From: Plectosphaerella cucumerina | Taxonomy: Eukaryota > Ascomycota > Sordariomycetes > Glomerellales > Plectosphaerellaceae | Assembly (NCBI GenBank): GCA_020746995.1 | Contig: JAGPXD010000004.1 | Coordinates: forward strand, 434,001-498,000 | Direction: 5' to 3' | DNA: 64,000 nt | Shown: piece by piece, positions 42,100 to 51,348 of the stretch | Position numbering within the stretch: position 1 is the first letter of the stretch | Layout of the letters: each line of letters begins with the position of its first letter | Program-made: the position numbers and the translations under genes | The notes under the pieces: generated by a model | Seen by the model: only the letters and a program-made list of their open reading frames with translations | What the model was told of the DNA's origin: nothing | The model's database searches: none

Positions 42100-43808
42100 A
42101 TGGCGCAAGACAACAAGTCACGCACCTCTGTCGAGATGGTCGAGGCAGCCCAGGCAGGCATCGGTGCCTCCAACCCAAAGGAGAGCCCATGGTCCATGGT
42201 CCGAACGCACTGGAAACTCGTCCTCTACGCCAGCTTGGCCAACATTGGTCCCCTCATGTTTGGCTACGACATGGTTGTTATCGGTGCCGTTACAGCGCTG
42301 TCCATTTTCCGGTGAGTACATCCCCAGCCACCCAGTCAAGGAGCGAGCTGACCTGTTGCAGACGTGACTACGGCGAGCCCGTTCCTGGAGGAGCCCTCGT
42401 CATCCCAGCTCTCTGGCTTGCCCTGTGGAACGCTCTGGTCCAAGCCGGCGCGGCCTTTGGCTCGGTCTCGGCGGGTTGGTTCCAGGATAGGTTCGGCCGT
42501 CGAGCCAACTTCCTCCTCGGAGGTATCCTTGGTCTTGCCGGCTCCACCGTCTGCTACACATCGGCCTACCCAGACGAGACCGATGTCCGGCGCGGCGTGT
42601 TCCTGTTCGGAAAGATCATCATCGGTCTGGGCTGCGGCGTGCTCATGTCGGCTTGCCAGACCTGGATCTCCGAGGTCTCGCCTAAGAGCATGCGTGGTTT
42701 CTTACTTGGCTTCTATGCATTCAACGTCGTAAGTCTGCCCGAGTCAGCCGCTGCAGCCATGTGTCCATATCAGTAGCTGATCTGGCTATCCCAGTCCTTC
42801 GGTCACCTCCTTGCCATCGTCATCGTCTTCAGCCAAAATGGTGTCCAGTCGCCATACGCATACCAAATGCCGTTCGGCACCCAGTGGGCATTTGGCGCCG
42901 TAGCTGTCATCGCGGCAGTGGTCCTCCCCGAAAGTCCCGTCTGGCTGGTAGCCACCGACCACATTGAAAAGGCCGCCGTGTCGCTGCGAAAGCTCGGCAC
43001 CGACTCAGACTCATCCATGCTCCTCCGCATCCAAGCCTCCCTCGTCCACGAGGGTGACATGAACAGTACACCCACGTTCAAGGAATGCTTCCAAGGGCCC
43101 GACTGCCGCCGCACCCTAATCATCATCTGGCTTAACATGATCCAGTCCTTCGTCGGCATGTCCATCCTCGCCAACTCGGCTTACTTCCTCATCATGGCCG
43201 GCATGTCCCCCAAATACTCGCTCATGGTCAACTCAATCGGCATCGCCGCAGCCATGGTGGGCAACATCAGCTCTTGGTACACGGTCCCTCGCTTCGGTCG
43301 TAGGACCTTGATTCTCATCAGTCTCGGTCTCGACAACCTGTCGTGGATCAGCATGGGCATCGCAGGGTGTTTCACTTCCGCCGCGGCACAGTGGTACGTC
43401 GGTGTCGCGCTTCTCCTCTTTGGCTTCTTCAACTCCCTCGGTGTTGCGAGCGCCGTTCCCGTCATCGCTACGGAGCTCGCAAGCGTTCGCCTCCGCGCAA
43501 AGGCAGCTAGTCTTGGCCTCGGCGCCCAGTCTCTCACGTCTTGGGTGTTCATGTTCTTCACGCCCTATCTCTACAACGTCGATGAGCTGAACTGGGGCGG
43601 CAAGGTCGGGTTCTTCTTCGCAGGGACTGGCATACTGGCGTATGCCATCACGTGGTGGTGTGTCCCTGAGACCAAGGGCCGTACCTTCCAGGAGCTGGAC
43701 TACCTGTTTGAGAACAAGGTCAACGCGAGAGCCTTCAGGAAGTCGGTTGTTCCTCAGGAAGACATCCTTGTTGGCGAACAGAAGGTCGCCGACAGGGGCG
43801 AGTTCTAA
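42100..43808 (+). CDS. MFS sugar porter, alpha-glucoside/hexose-type
   Basis: Exons 42100-42311, 42362-42728 and 42795-43808 (introns GTGAGT..CAG 50 bp, GTAAGT..CAG 66 bp) give 530 residues. The sugar-porter signatures are present: FGYDMVVIGAV in the first helix, FQDRFGRR between helices 2 and 3, VLPESPVWL after helix 6, VPRFGRRTLI between helices 8 and 9, and VPETKGRTFQELDYLF after helix 12. Twelve membrane helices can be picked out. The FGYD start and FRRDYGEP block resemble fungal maltose/alpha-glucoside permeases. The substrate is not determined by sequence; the divergent beta-glucuronidase suggests a glucuronide or the released sugar. It acts in the plasma membrane, probably as a proton symporter. 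Confidence 0.92.
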
Positions 43809-44369
43809 TGTAAGACTCCCAGGTTGTTGGAGGTCAGCTGGTCAGGTACATCATCGACGGGAGTGAATTGAAAGATTTAGTTCGAGTTATCTCTCATTGC
43901 CAATGCGAGTTGATCCTCATTGGCACCTCATTACACCACCTACTTACTTCCATAGCGATGCTGTCGGCTCCGGTCCCAATGCGCCGTGATGTTGCGTGGC
44001 AGCCTGCTTCAAACCTGCTGGCACTGCATGAGTCCTTTTCGTCCCATTGGCAGCAACATAATGGGCGACATGCTGTGATAGGTATGTGCAGATCCCGTCA
44101 CCGAACTTCCAAGTCCCCCTCGGTGAGTCCATTTTCTGATTGGACCGAGGTGCATGCTGCATCACAAACGACTGGCTGGTGTTGCCGCAAGAATCACAGC
44201 ACTCCGATCAGGATCTCTGCACTTCAAGGAGCGGTTGTTTTTTTTCATCTTGTGAGCTTTTGTCCCCTCGAAGCGGCGTCCACTTTACCGATCTCTTGCG
44301 CAAGACATATCAGTGTCGAGACATATAGAAACAACCCACACATCCGCTCTTCTTGGCACCCCCTTTCAA
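43809..44369. other. Intergenic region with GAGTCC-T-rich motifs
   Basis: 560 bp between the transporter and an orphan frame. It carries GAGTCCTTTT near 44030 and a related AGTCCATTTTCTGATTGG near 44126, motifs that recur around 47.3-48.0 kb. No gene is supported. Confidence 0.5.
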
Positions 44370-45647
44370 ATGGATGTGGAAGAGAAGGCAGTCGAAGCCA
44401 TTGGTTCTCGTCGAAGTGTTCGGAGAAATGAACCCCCGACATCAAAAGAAGCGGGTGCTCGGGCAACAGGCCTCTCCGGATCTCAATCACCTCGCGATGG
44501 GCTCGACTACCACGTCTCTGGGCTCGATGAACATTATGGGCCGTCAACGTATAGATGGGTGGTAGAGCAGCACACCGACATGCTGCCCCCAGCTCTTGCG
44601 ATTGTGGGGGAGATCATCGACACAACTCTTGGGTTTCAGGAAGTCGATACTGAGGGACAGAGTGGCCCAACGCACGACACCAATAATCTACAAGCAACAC
44701 CTACAGCCCAGAACGCAACGACCAACACAAGTGCAACCATCTCGACCAACTCCAAATACTTGTTTGTTCCTCGAGATCTGGAGATGCTATATGAGCATCA
44801 CCTGCATTGTACCTGGGACCCGAATGACATGGCAAAATCAGGTGAAGAAGCGCTCAGTCAGGGACCAGCCATGCAAACATGTTTCATCACACCATCACAC
44901 CATTTCTACCGAGCATTGGCTTTCTACCACTCGCTTGAACCAGAATCAAAGCTACGAATAAGCAAGGAAAGTCGTCAACAAAGACAACGAGGCGTCCCAA
45001 CACTCAGCATTCCAAAGTTTCAGAGTCTTGGAGCGTTCTCGGACTGGTACACGGAGACGGAACGAACGGGTGAAGAACGAAGAGTCAAGATATCGAGAAT
45101 GCATAACATCGCGACTTGGATGCAGGAGGACTGTCGGGTAGGCAGCATGGCACGCGACACAAAATATCTCCAGACCACCGACGAGCTGAAGCAAGATCTC
45201 GACAAGTTGAGGAGGAAGGCACAGAAGTGGGACATGCAACTCGCGGCATTCTCATATTGTCATCACGTTTGCGGCATTCTTGTGACCTTCATCGACCACA
45301 TGAAGTCTAAGATGAAGGCTAAGCAGAGGCGGTCCGAATTGGCCGAAGACGGTAGCAATGTTGAGGTGAGGCAGGGGCCGGAAGATGATGCGAGGCTTTG
45401 GTCACCCAGCGAGGCAGCAATGCAGGGCAATTTTGTCGGCATATTCATGATGGAGAGCGGCATACACCGGTGCTTGGGATCCTGCGAGTCAGCTTGTTCC
45501 CAAGGACCAGAAGCATGGGCCGATCGACATCGACAACGGGTTCTGGACTGCATCAATAAACACGCAGAGACTGTTCGAGGCAAGATTCGTGGACATGAAG
45601 CCAGGCTTGGATACATCGCAAATTGCACGCAGAGTGCAGCTGGCTGA
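44370..45647 (+). CDS. Orphan protein, 425 residues
   Basis: A single-exon frame opening at the ATG of MDVEEKAVEAIG (44370); the open frame continues upstream without an ATG. I see no known domain, signal peptide or membrane segment. The N-terminal 150 residues are low in complexity (Ser, Thr, Asn). The rest is mostly helical and charged, with a coiled-coil-like stretch (TDELKQDLDKLRRKAQKWD) and a small Cys/His group (YCHHVCG, CLGSCESAC). Length and frame clarity support a real gene, but it could be lineage-specific. It sits at the start of a 5-kb accessory-looking stretch. Confidence 0.6.
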   Translation: MDVEEKAVEAIGSRRSVRRNEPPTSKEAGARATGLSGSQSPRDGLDYHVSGLDEHYGPSTYRWVVEQHTDMLPPALAIVGEIIDTTLGFQEVDTEGQSGPTHDTNNLQATPTAQNATTNTSATISTNSKYLFVPRDLEMLYEHHLHCTWDPNDMAKSGEEALSQGPAMQTCFITPSHHFYRALAFYHSLEPESKLRISKESRQQRQRGVPTLSIPKFQSLGAFSDWYTETERTGEERRVKISRMHNIATWMQEDCRVGSMARDTKYLQTTDELKQDLDKLRRKAQKWDMQLAAFSYCHHVCGILVTFIDHMKSKMKAKQRRSELAEDGSNVEVRQGPEDDARLWSPSEAAMQGNFVGIFMMESGIHRCLGSCESACSQGPEAWADRHRQRVLDCINKHAETVRGKIRGHEARLGYIANCTQSAAG

Positions 45648-46359
45648 GCCGGAGAACATCAAGCTATAGCACTTGAGAAGACTGATCAGTGAGAGCCCCT
45701 CCGATAGAACCCCCCCGGGAGCCTTAGCTCTACTCCATGTGGGAAATGGTCATCAAGTTCGTAAATTCGTAAATTCGTTACACGTACTCCGTTACTAGTG
45801 GCTGCCAGGACTGAGAACCCGTCCTGGCAGGTTCTATAACAAACGAAGTGTAGTACCCGCATAAAAAACGGGGGGATCTGAAAACTCCTCTAGGGGTAGC
45901 GCAACAAGGGTCCATCTGGCAGCCGGAGGGGGATGGCACATGTGGTAGGGGGCAGAAAGGACATGTACCAAGAGAAAACGGTCCTTGCCAAGAACAAGAG
46001 AAATGTAACTGGGGGATGGGGGATGGCTTTTCAGCCGTCCTATGCTTCCTTTCATATGCTTCTTGTCCTTCACACCGATCATCAAGAACTCTGGGGTAGC
46101 ATCCCATATTGTCCCTCGAGACACATCCTTCTACTTCGACTGCTTGCTCCAACTGAACATGCCGAGACAACAGATGATCCAAATCTTCCGAGGTCTGGTT
46201 GCCGGGTGAACTCCGAACATTGATGTCTGGATGGGTGTCAATGCTGCACACACCCTGACGGGCTGGAGCGGGAGAGGGACCCATCCCTTCAATCATCTGC
46301 CTGAAGCTCACTGACGACAACGGTCAGCATGTCTTACCTATGATTCATCGCCAGCCTTG
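45648..46359. other. Gene-free stretch
   Basis: About 0.7 kb. A short direct repeat of AAATTCGT occurs near 45760-45780. The minus-strand frame 45778-46320 has no domain-like features, and I could not link it to the zinc-finger-like frame upstream by a credible intron. Confidence 0.4.
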
Positions 46360-46992
46360 TCATGTCCGGCGTGTACGCCGTCCAGATGGGCGGCCAATTC
46401 TCGGTCGACACTTGGCCAGGTGGACCTTGTGCTCCTCTTTCGTGTCCTGCTTGTGCCCCAGATGACATGAGAACCTTGCCCCTGGGAGTGGACGGCAGGA
46501 CGTCTCAATATGTCGCAAGTAGTTTTGTAGTCTCCGGCATCGGCTTCTGTAACCGCAAGCACATTGTAGGTGCGCTTGTTGAGTGTTGCTTGAAGCAGGT
46601 GAGCTGGGCGAAGCCAAGTCGGCCGGAGATGCTTGCGAGGGGCTTGAGGGTTCGATTGAAGAGGGCGGGGTCGAGAACTGGTCGGATGGTGATGAAATCG
46701 AAGGGCTGGAATAAGAAGGGCTGCTTCGGCTCGACGGGGTGGAGGTCAAGGCCGGGTTGTCTGCGGGAGAGCAAGGCCATATGCCCCGTGGCTGTAGTTG
46801 GAGCTCCGCGGGGCATATTGTCGAGGGGGTGAAGAGGGAGGATCTAGAATCGCGTCCTCTCTCAACGTCGACATGAATTGATTCGTGTGGCACCTCTCCG
46901 CATCGGTACCCTCCATGCGCCTGGATGGGCGCACGGCAGTTGAGGCAAAAGTGATAGTCCCCTGAGGGTCGCCAGAGGATGCAACCGTCGTC
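46360..46992 (-). CDS. Ser/Pro-rich protein with Cys/His clusters (5' end unresolved)
   Basis: The open frame runs from about 46992 to the stop at 46360 (about 210 residues) and contains no Met at all, so the start codon must lie in an upstream exon. A possible acceptor (TTTAACAG) lies at its 5' edge. The N-terminal part has a zinc-ribbon-like set: GCILWRPSGDYHFCLNCRAP, then GYRCGEV. A Ser/Pro-rich linker follows. The C-terminal 75 residues carry CACGYRSRCRRL, NYLRHIETSC, FSCHLGHKQD and EEHKVHLAKC, a regular Cys/His spacing that suggests one or two zinc-binding units. The basic end is PSGRRTRRT. It could be a DNA-binding protein. The gene model is incomplete. Confidence 0.48.
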   Translation of the reverse strand, partial: DDGCILWRPSGDYHFCLNCRAPIQAHGGYRCGEVPHESIHVDVERGRDSRSSLFTPSTICPAELQLQPRGIWPCSPADNPALTSTPSSRSSPSYSSPSISSPSDQFSTPPSSIEPSSPSQASPADLASPSSPASSNTQQAHLQCACGYRSRCRRLQNYLRHIETSCRPLPGARFSCHLGHKQDTKEEHKVHLAKCRPRIGRPSGRRTRRT

Positions 46993-47031
46993 TGTTAAAT
47001 GATGATCATGTTGCCGCCTCTGAATTGAGCT

Positions 47032-47055
47032 CGCGAGGGCTGTATAACCCTCGCG
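47032..47055. repeat. Perfect 8-bp inverted repeat with 8-bp spacer
   Basis: CGCGAGGG is followed after CTGTATAA by CCCTCGCG. It lies about 40 bp upstream (minus strand) of the open frame of the Cys/His-rich protein, and the spacer contains a TATA-like core. It may be an operator-type site for a dimeric zinc-cluster factor. Confidence 0.85.
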
Positions 47056-47783
47056 CTCTCAAGCGGGAATGTGTATGGGCGTGACTGTGTGGTGTCGTCG
47101 ACACAATAAGATTTGTCTGTGATGGTTCCTTGTAACGGGGAGTGTTGGGAAACAGGAGGCCGAGTGAACAAACTGGAGCAGGGCTGCGCGGGGTCTTATG
47201 CAGCAGTCGATTTGGCCGAGCCAGCAATGCCTCACTTCACATTGGGCTGCCAGCATGCGCCTCTCTTCTCTGCAGGCAGCCAGTCATCTTGGCCCTTGAC
47301 CAACTCGGAGAGTCCTTTTTCTGATAGGCCCACGATGCCGGGACGGCACCTTGATGCTTTCGCTACCCTACCGGGTTTCAGCTCCGGGTCCCCCCTTCGT
47401 TTGTTCAGGAACCGGGAAGGCTCCGGCCCCCCCTTCGGTTGATCAGATTTCGGGTAAGTACCTAGGTAGGCTGCGGCCAACTTGGTAGAGCTCACCGACC
47501 TTGTGTGACTCCATTTCCCCGTACTGCGGGGACGGGGATGGTGCATGCTTGAATATTGGTGTACCGTAATGGGTTTGCGGTTAGTATGCAGGTCCCCTTG
47601 GCGAAGGCCTGTCTAGTCCGAGTTCTTTCTGGCTCAGGGGCATCACCATGTCCGGGGCGTGTTGGTTGAAACCTTTGGGCCGATTGGTCTGCACGCCTTG
47701 CCCAGCCGAGTCCTTTTGTAGGCAGCCCACTCGGGTTCTGCCAGCTACACCGAGAGATCGCCCCAGCCAGACCAGATGTGGCT

Positions 47784-47990
47784 GAGTCCTTTTGCTTGGA
47801 GTGCTACGTCGTGTTGTGTTGATGTGGTCACTGTTGTCCGAGTTCTTTTCCGTTGAGTGCTGCGGCGTGTGATGCTGGCGGTCACTGTTGTCCGAGCCCT
47901 TTTGCTCGTAGTGCTGCCGCGCGTGGTGATGTGGTCAACGTAGTCTGAGTCCTTTTTCGCAAGCACTCTCAGCAGCCTGAGTTCACCGAA
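47784..47990. repeat. Diverged tandem repeat, four units of about 55 bp
   Basis: Units begin with GAGTCCTTTT at 47784, GAGTTCTTTT at 47840, GAGCCCTTTT at 47894 and GAGTCCTTTT at 47947, spaced 56, 54 and 53 bp. The first three also share a GTGCTRCGKCGTG-like middle and the end GTGGTCACTGTTGTCC. The unit lengths differ and the units are diverged, so it is an old array. It lies about 130-330 bp upstream of the TATA box of the 87-residue gene. Confidence 0.8.
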
Positions 47991-48116
47991 GCAGGATCGC
48001 CGCAAAGTGAGCTGTAGTGCGGAAAAGGACTCGCATGTTGTGCTTGACGAGTCTAACCGTACTAGCCCTTCCCGTCGAAGTCGACAGAACGCGACTGGCG
48101 ATGTGCACCTGCCTGA

Positions 48117-48123
48117 TATAAAG
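48117..48123 (+). promoter_or_regulatory. TATA box of the small basic-protein gene
   Basis: TATAAAG lies 143 bp upstream of the ATG at 48266, leaving room for a leader of about 110 nt that begins in CT- and CA-rich sequence. Confidence 0.55.
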
Positions 48124-48265
48124 TGAGCTTGCAATCCTCACTTTCAGAAACCAACGCCATACCTCGATCACCGCCTCCCAAGCCTTTGACGACCCCATCG
48201 AGAAGAACGCGTCCTCAGCCGCCCAAGCCCTTGATCATCTCAGGCAAAGCCCACTTGAACCCATC

Positions 48266-48584
48266 ATGCCCCCTCAAAAGAAGCAGACCAAGACCAAGGC
48301 CAAGGCCGCCGCCCCTTCTCAGGCCTCCGTCAAGACCACAACCAAGTCAAAGACCAAGACCAAGGACACCAAGACCGCAGTACCAAGCTACATCGACCTC
48401 ATCAACAACAATGGTACGTTATTGCTCTGCATGGTTCATCCGGAGCCGACACTGACCTCAGACGCCAGGAGGCTTTGGCGACTACTTCTGGAACGATGCC
48501 AGCGGTACAAGCCAGGACAACGCCTCTCTAGTTGCCAACCAGGGCAGCGAGAACGGTCACTCCGCCGGACCGTCTAGCCAATAG
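48266..48584 (+). CDS. Small protein of 87 residues, Lys/Thr-rich N-terminus
   Basis: Exons 48266-48413 and 48469-48584 are separated by a 55-bp intron with donor GTACGT, an ACTGAC branch site and acceptor CCAG. The joined protein has a Lys/Thr/Ala-rich start (MPPQKKQTKTKAKAAA), then TAVPSYIDLINNNGG across the splice junction, an aromatic block (FGDYFWNDASG) and a Ser/Gln/Asn-rich end. Without splicing the second half is out of frame and looks random, so the intron is well supported. The function is unknown; the basic N-terminus could bind nucleic acid. The stop overlaps ATAGGTAAAG, a donor-like string, so the 3' end is not certain. Confidence 0.62.
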
Positions 48585-48638
48585 GTAAAGGATGAGAACA
48601 CGCGGGTCTGGAAGCTCGACAAACTGCTCCTGCAGCGC

Positions 48639-48920
48639 CTAAACTTGTTGCTGCTGGGCGTAGACAATCTCCTGGAGCAGGTTGAGGGACTGCTTTGTCG
48701 TGAACTGATCCTTGTTGGTCTGGACTTTTCTCTGCGCCGGGGCTTTCCGCCGAATGTCGTCCAGGTTATCCTGCCTATGGGCACGGAAGGCTGAGTGCTC
48801 CCAGCCTGGTCTGGGGCCAGCGTTGACGAAGGGGGGGCTGGGGTCCTGGGGCTCCCAGGGCGGACTAGGAGGAAGAGTATGAGAAAGGCCTGGAACTTGA
48901 TAAGCGGACACTCCAGCCAT
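48639..48920 (-). CDS. Small protein of 93 residues, possibly truncated by a nonsense codon
   Basis: The start at 48920 (MAGVSAYQVPGLSHT) lies about 31 bp after a TATAT element (48951-48956). A Pro-rich first half leads to a helical end (FTTKQSLNLLQEIVYAQQQQ). The frame stops at a TAG (48639-48641). Beyond it the same frame stays open and reads ALQEQFVELPDPRVLILYLL, which continues the helical, Gln-rich character. A CAG-to-TAG change would explain this. The gene is tail-to-tail with the 87-residue gene, and the longer version would overlap that gene's second exon. Confidence 0.45.
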   Translation of the reverse strand: MAGVSAYQVPGLSHTLPPSPPWEPQDPSPPFVNAGPRPGWEHSAFRAHRQDNLDDIRRKAPAQRKVQTNKDQFTTKQSLNLLQEIVYAQQQQV

Positions 48921-49124
48921 GATGAGAAGATACCCACATTCGTATGAACAATATACACCCCTCAAACCACACTTCCTCCTCTACTCGCCTTGAAATACAC
49001 TCATCGTGCTTGATCCATGTATATGCAGCCGGATCTATAGGCTAGTAACCCTGAAAAACAACAGCCGGTGATCCCCATCCCACCGAGAAACGCCTCCTCC
49101 ACCTCCCCTACCTTTCCTCCCCAT

Positions 49125-50364
49125 CTACTCATCATGATCCGACTTATTCCCAATAAACCCCTGCGTACTCCTCTGCCTCCGTCCCCACACCTCTTTCGCC
49201 CACGACGTAAGCGTAAATCCCCAATGAAACGCAACAACAACCCCGCTCAACACATTGACAACCTTGAGCAAAAACTGCAAGAAGCCCGGCCTCGTCTCCT
49301 CCACGAGCAGCAGCACAGGCTCAATGTCGTACTTGACAAAGATACCAGGGACAAAGTGGTCGTTGACAGACTTGCTCTGCTCCGTGACGGCAAACTGGTT
49401 CGTCATGACGGTGTGGCGGGCGGAGCGCTTGCGGCCGACGGTGTAGACGGTGGGGACGATGGAGAGGTAGTACTGGAACTTGTGGAAGTTGTCGTCGGCG
49501 AGGTTGATGGTGCGGTCGAGGGGGTTCATGAGGGAGGGGTAGAAGGCGCCGAAGGAGAATTCGTTGACGACGTGGGAGAAGTTGAAGGCTGGCATGTGTC
49601 AGTAACTTCCAGGTAAAGTGTAAGAGCCAAGACTTACTCGTGTGGTCGAGGTGATCTCCAAACTCGACGTAACCATGACCTCTAGCCGTGATGTGAAAGT
49701 CGCCCTGGACCTTGTTCAGATCCATACTGCCGTAAATCCGACAACTATCCGGCTCCCCACGGAGCTTCGGCGTCTTCGCCCACTTGGCCTTCCTCTTCGT
49801 AATCGCAACAATATCATGCACATGCTCTTCCCCAAAGCCCTCCTCAAGCGTATACCCAGAAAAAGTGTTGATACGTCCACCCCCGTCCTGGTGCAGCTTG
49901 TGCAGACCCTTGTCGTCAACCCATCGGTCCCAGGTGGTCGAGTCGCGGTACAGCCTCTCGGCGGCGAGGATGCGGTCGCCCGCGGCGTCCTGGACGTTGA
50001 TGTGCAGGTCGGAGCACTGCATGCGCACGACGACGTCCAGGTTGACCTGCAGCTCGTGGCCGATGCCCTTCTCCACGGCGAAGGTGTGGTTCTCGGAGCC
50101 GTTCCAGTATCGACCGAACTCAGTGAGGAAGAGGAAGAAGGCGATGATGCTCATGACCACCGTCCACTTGCCGCCGCCGGCGGTGCGCTGGACATATTGA
50201 GGTTTCGACTTGGCTGGAGGGGAGGGAAGTAGAGGTTAGCGGGGGTTACTGGGCGGTAGATGTCTTGGGGACACACGGAATGCATCGAATGCGCTGACAA
50301 TGCCGCCCTTTGCGCCAAAGTCGTCCTCGTCGAGGGCCCGTTTCTCGTCAATTCCGTTCATCAT
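49125..50364 (-). CDS. erv41: ERV41 (ERGIC2-like) ER-Golgi cargo receptor subunit
   Basis: Exons 50364-50277, 50213-49638 and 49588-49125 (introns GTGTGT..CAG 63 bp, GTAAGT..CAG 49 bp) give 375 residues. The topology fits ERV41/46: a short cytosolic N-terminus (FGAKGGIVSAFDAFPKSK), membrane segment 1 (VVMSIIAFFLFLTEFG), a large luminal domain with the ERGIC_N/COPII-coated_ERV features (INVQDAAGDRI, CRIYGSMDLNKVQGDFHI, NFSHVVNEFSFG), and membrane segment 2 near the end (LLKVVNVLSGVVVAF) before a short tail. In yeast Erv41 works with Erv46 in COPII/COPI vesicles to retrieve or sort luminal proteins. The few luminal cysteines fit Erv41 better than Erv46. Two adjacent ATGs exist at the start (50364 and 50361). 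Confidence 0.92.
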
Positions 50365-51348
50365 GCTGAGCACCTAGTGCCTTCCTTGCTTCGCCTGCCG
50401 TGCCGGGTCGCGTGGTCTCGTGGGTAAGCTCTCGCGCACGTATCAAGGTCGCATGCCTCGACGGCCGGCTTTCCGCCACGTCAACGGTCCGGGGAGAGGT
50501 GGGGGGGGTAATATGTACAGGCAATTGGCCGCGCTGGAAGGTAACAATCGAAAAGGCGTCGTCTGCTGCCTTGGAACCGACGTGGTGGGATCGCAGGTCG
50601 TCGTTGTGGAAGGTTAGATAGGGTGGACGCCGAGAGGTGGGCGGCTTGAGGACACTTTATCCAGATGGGATGTCGTCTGCAGCCGAGTCCAGTCCCCCGT
50701 CGAACGGGTGGGTTCCGGCTCAGGACCCCTGGCTGGCTCAGCACATCCGCGCATTGACATGATTGGACCGCTCTTGCCCCGGGTAGGGGAAAGGAGGGGC
50801 GTGTGCATGCGCAAACTCCACCACCGCTGGCTCCTTCTCCAACTGCCATCCACGTCCTCCCCTCGGTGCATTCCAGACCCCAGACCCGAGCAGACTGGCC
50901 TTCGACCCCTCACGCTCCTCCTCCAATGTCTTGGAGCCTCCCTCTGGCATGTCACATCTGACATCACGCAAGCGAGCCACAGCACGTCTGTTTTATAGTC
51001 CTTGATTACCGGCCTAAGAGAGTGGGAAAAAAAGGCATATCAATCTGTAATCAGACATCGTGAGCTCAAGAGAGTGTCCCGTTGTTCCCTTGCGGGCGGC
51101 GACTCGACCGCGCTGATCGGTCCCGCCACGTCCCCCTGTGTGTGTTGTGCCTGGCCAGCACTGAAACCGAGTGCGGCCGCATGGTGATACATCGAAAAGC
51201 AGTACAAGTCCATACCGTAGAAAGAAAACCCAAACCAAAAAGGAAATACCCCCAAAGCATCTCGGTCAGCCGGCCGTCGTCATCTCGAGCCCACGTGGTC
51301 CCCGTTCTGACTGCAGATCCGCGTCACGGCGTTGTTGCCCGCCGCACC
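50365..51348. other. Intergenic region between ERV41 and NBR1
   Basis: About 1 kb with the ERV41 promoter at its left and the NBR1 3' untranslated region at its right. No coding frame is supported. Confidence 0.45.

Larger units (their letters stand above)
46993..48265. other. Motif-rich intergenic region
   Basis: 1.27 kb between the Cys/His-rich frame and the 87-residue gene. It carries the inverted repeat at 47032, repeated GAGTCCTTTT-type motifs, the 55-bp tandem repeats at 47784-47990 and a TATA box at 48117. I support no coding frame inside. Confidence 0.55.

Noticed and set aside
45778..46320. 180-residue minus-strand frame downstream of the Cys/His-rich gene
   Set aside because: The only available joining intron would be about 27 nt, too short; no domain-like features.
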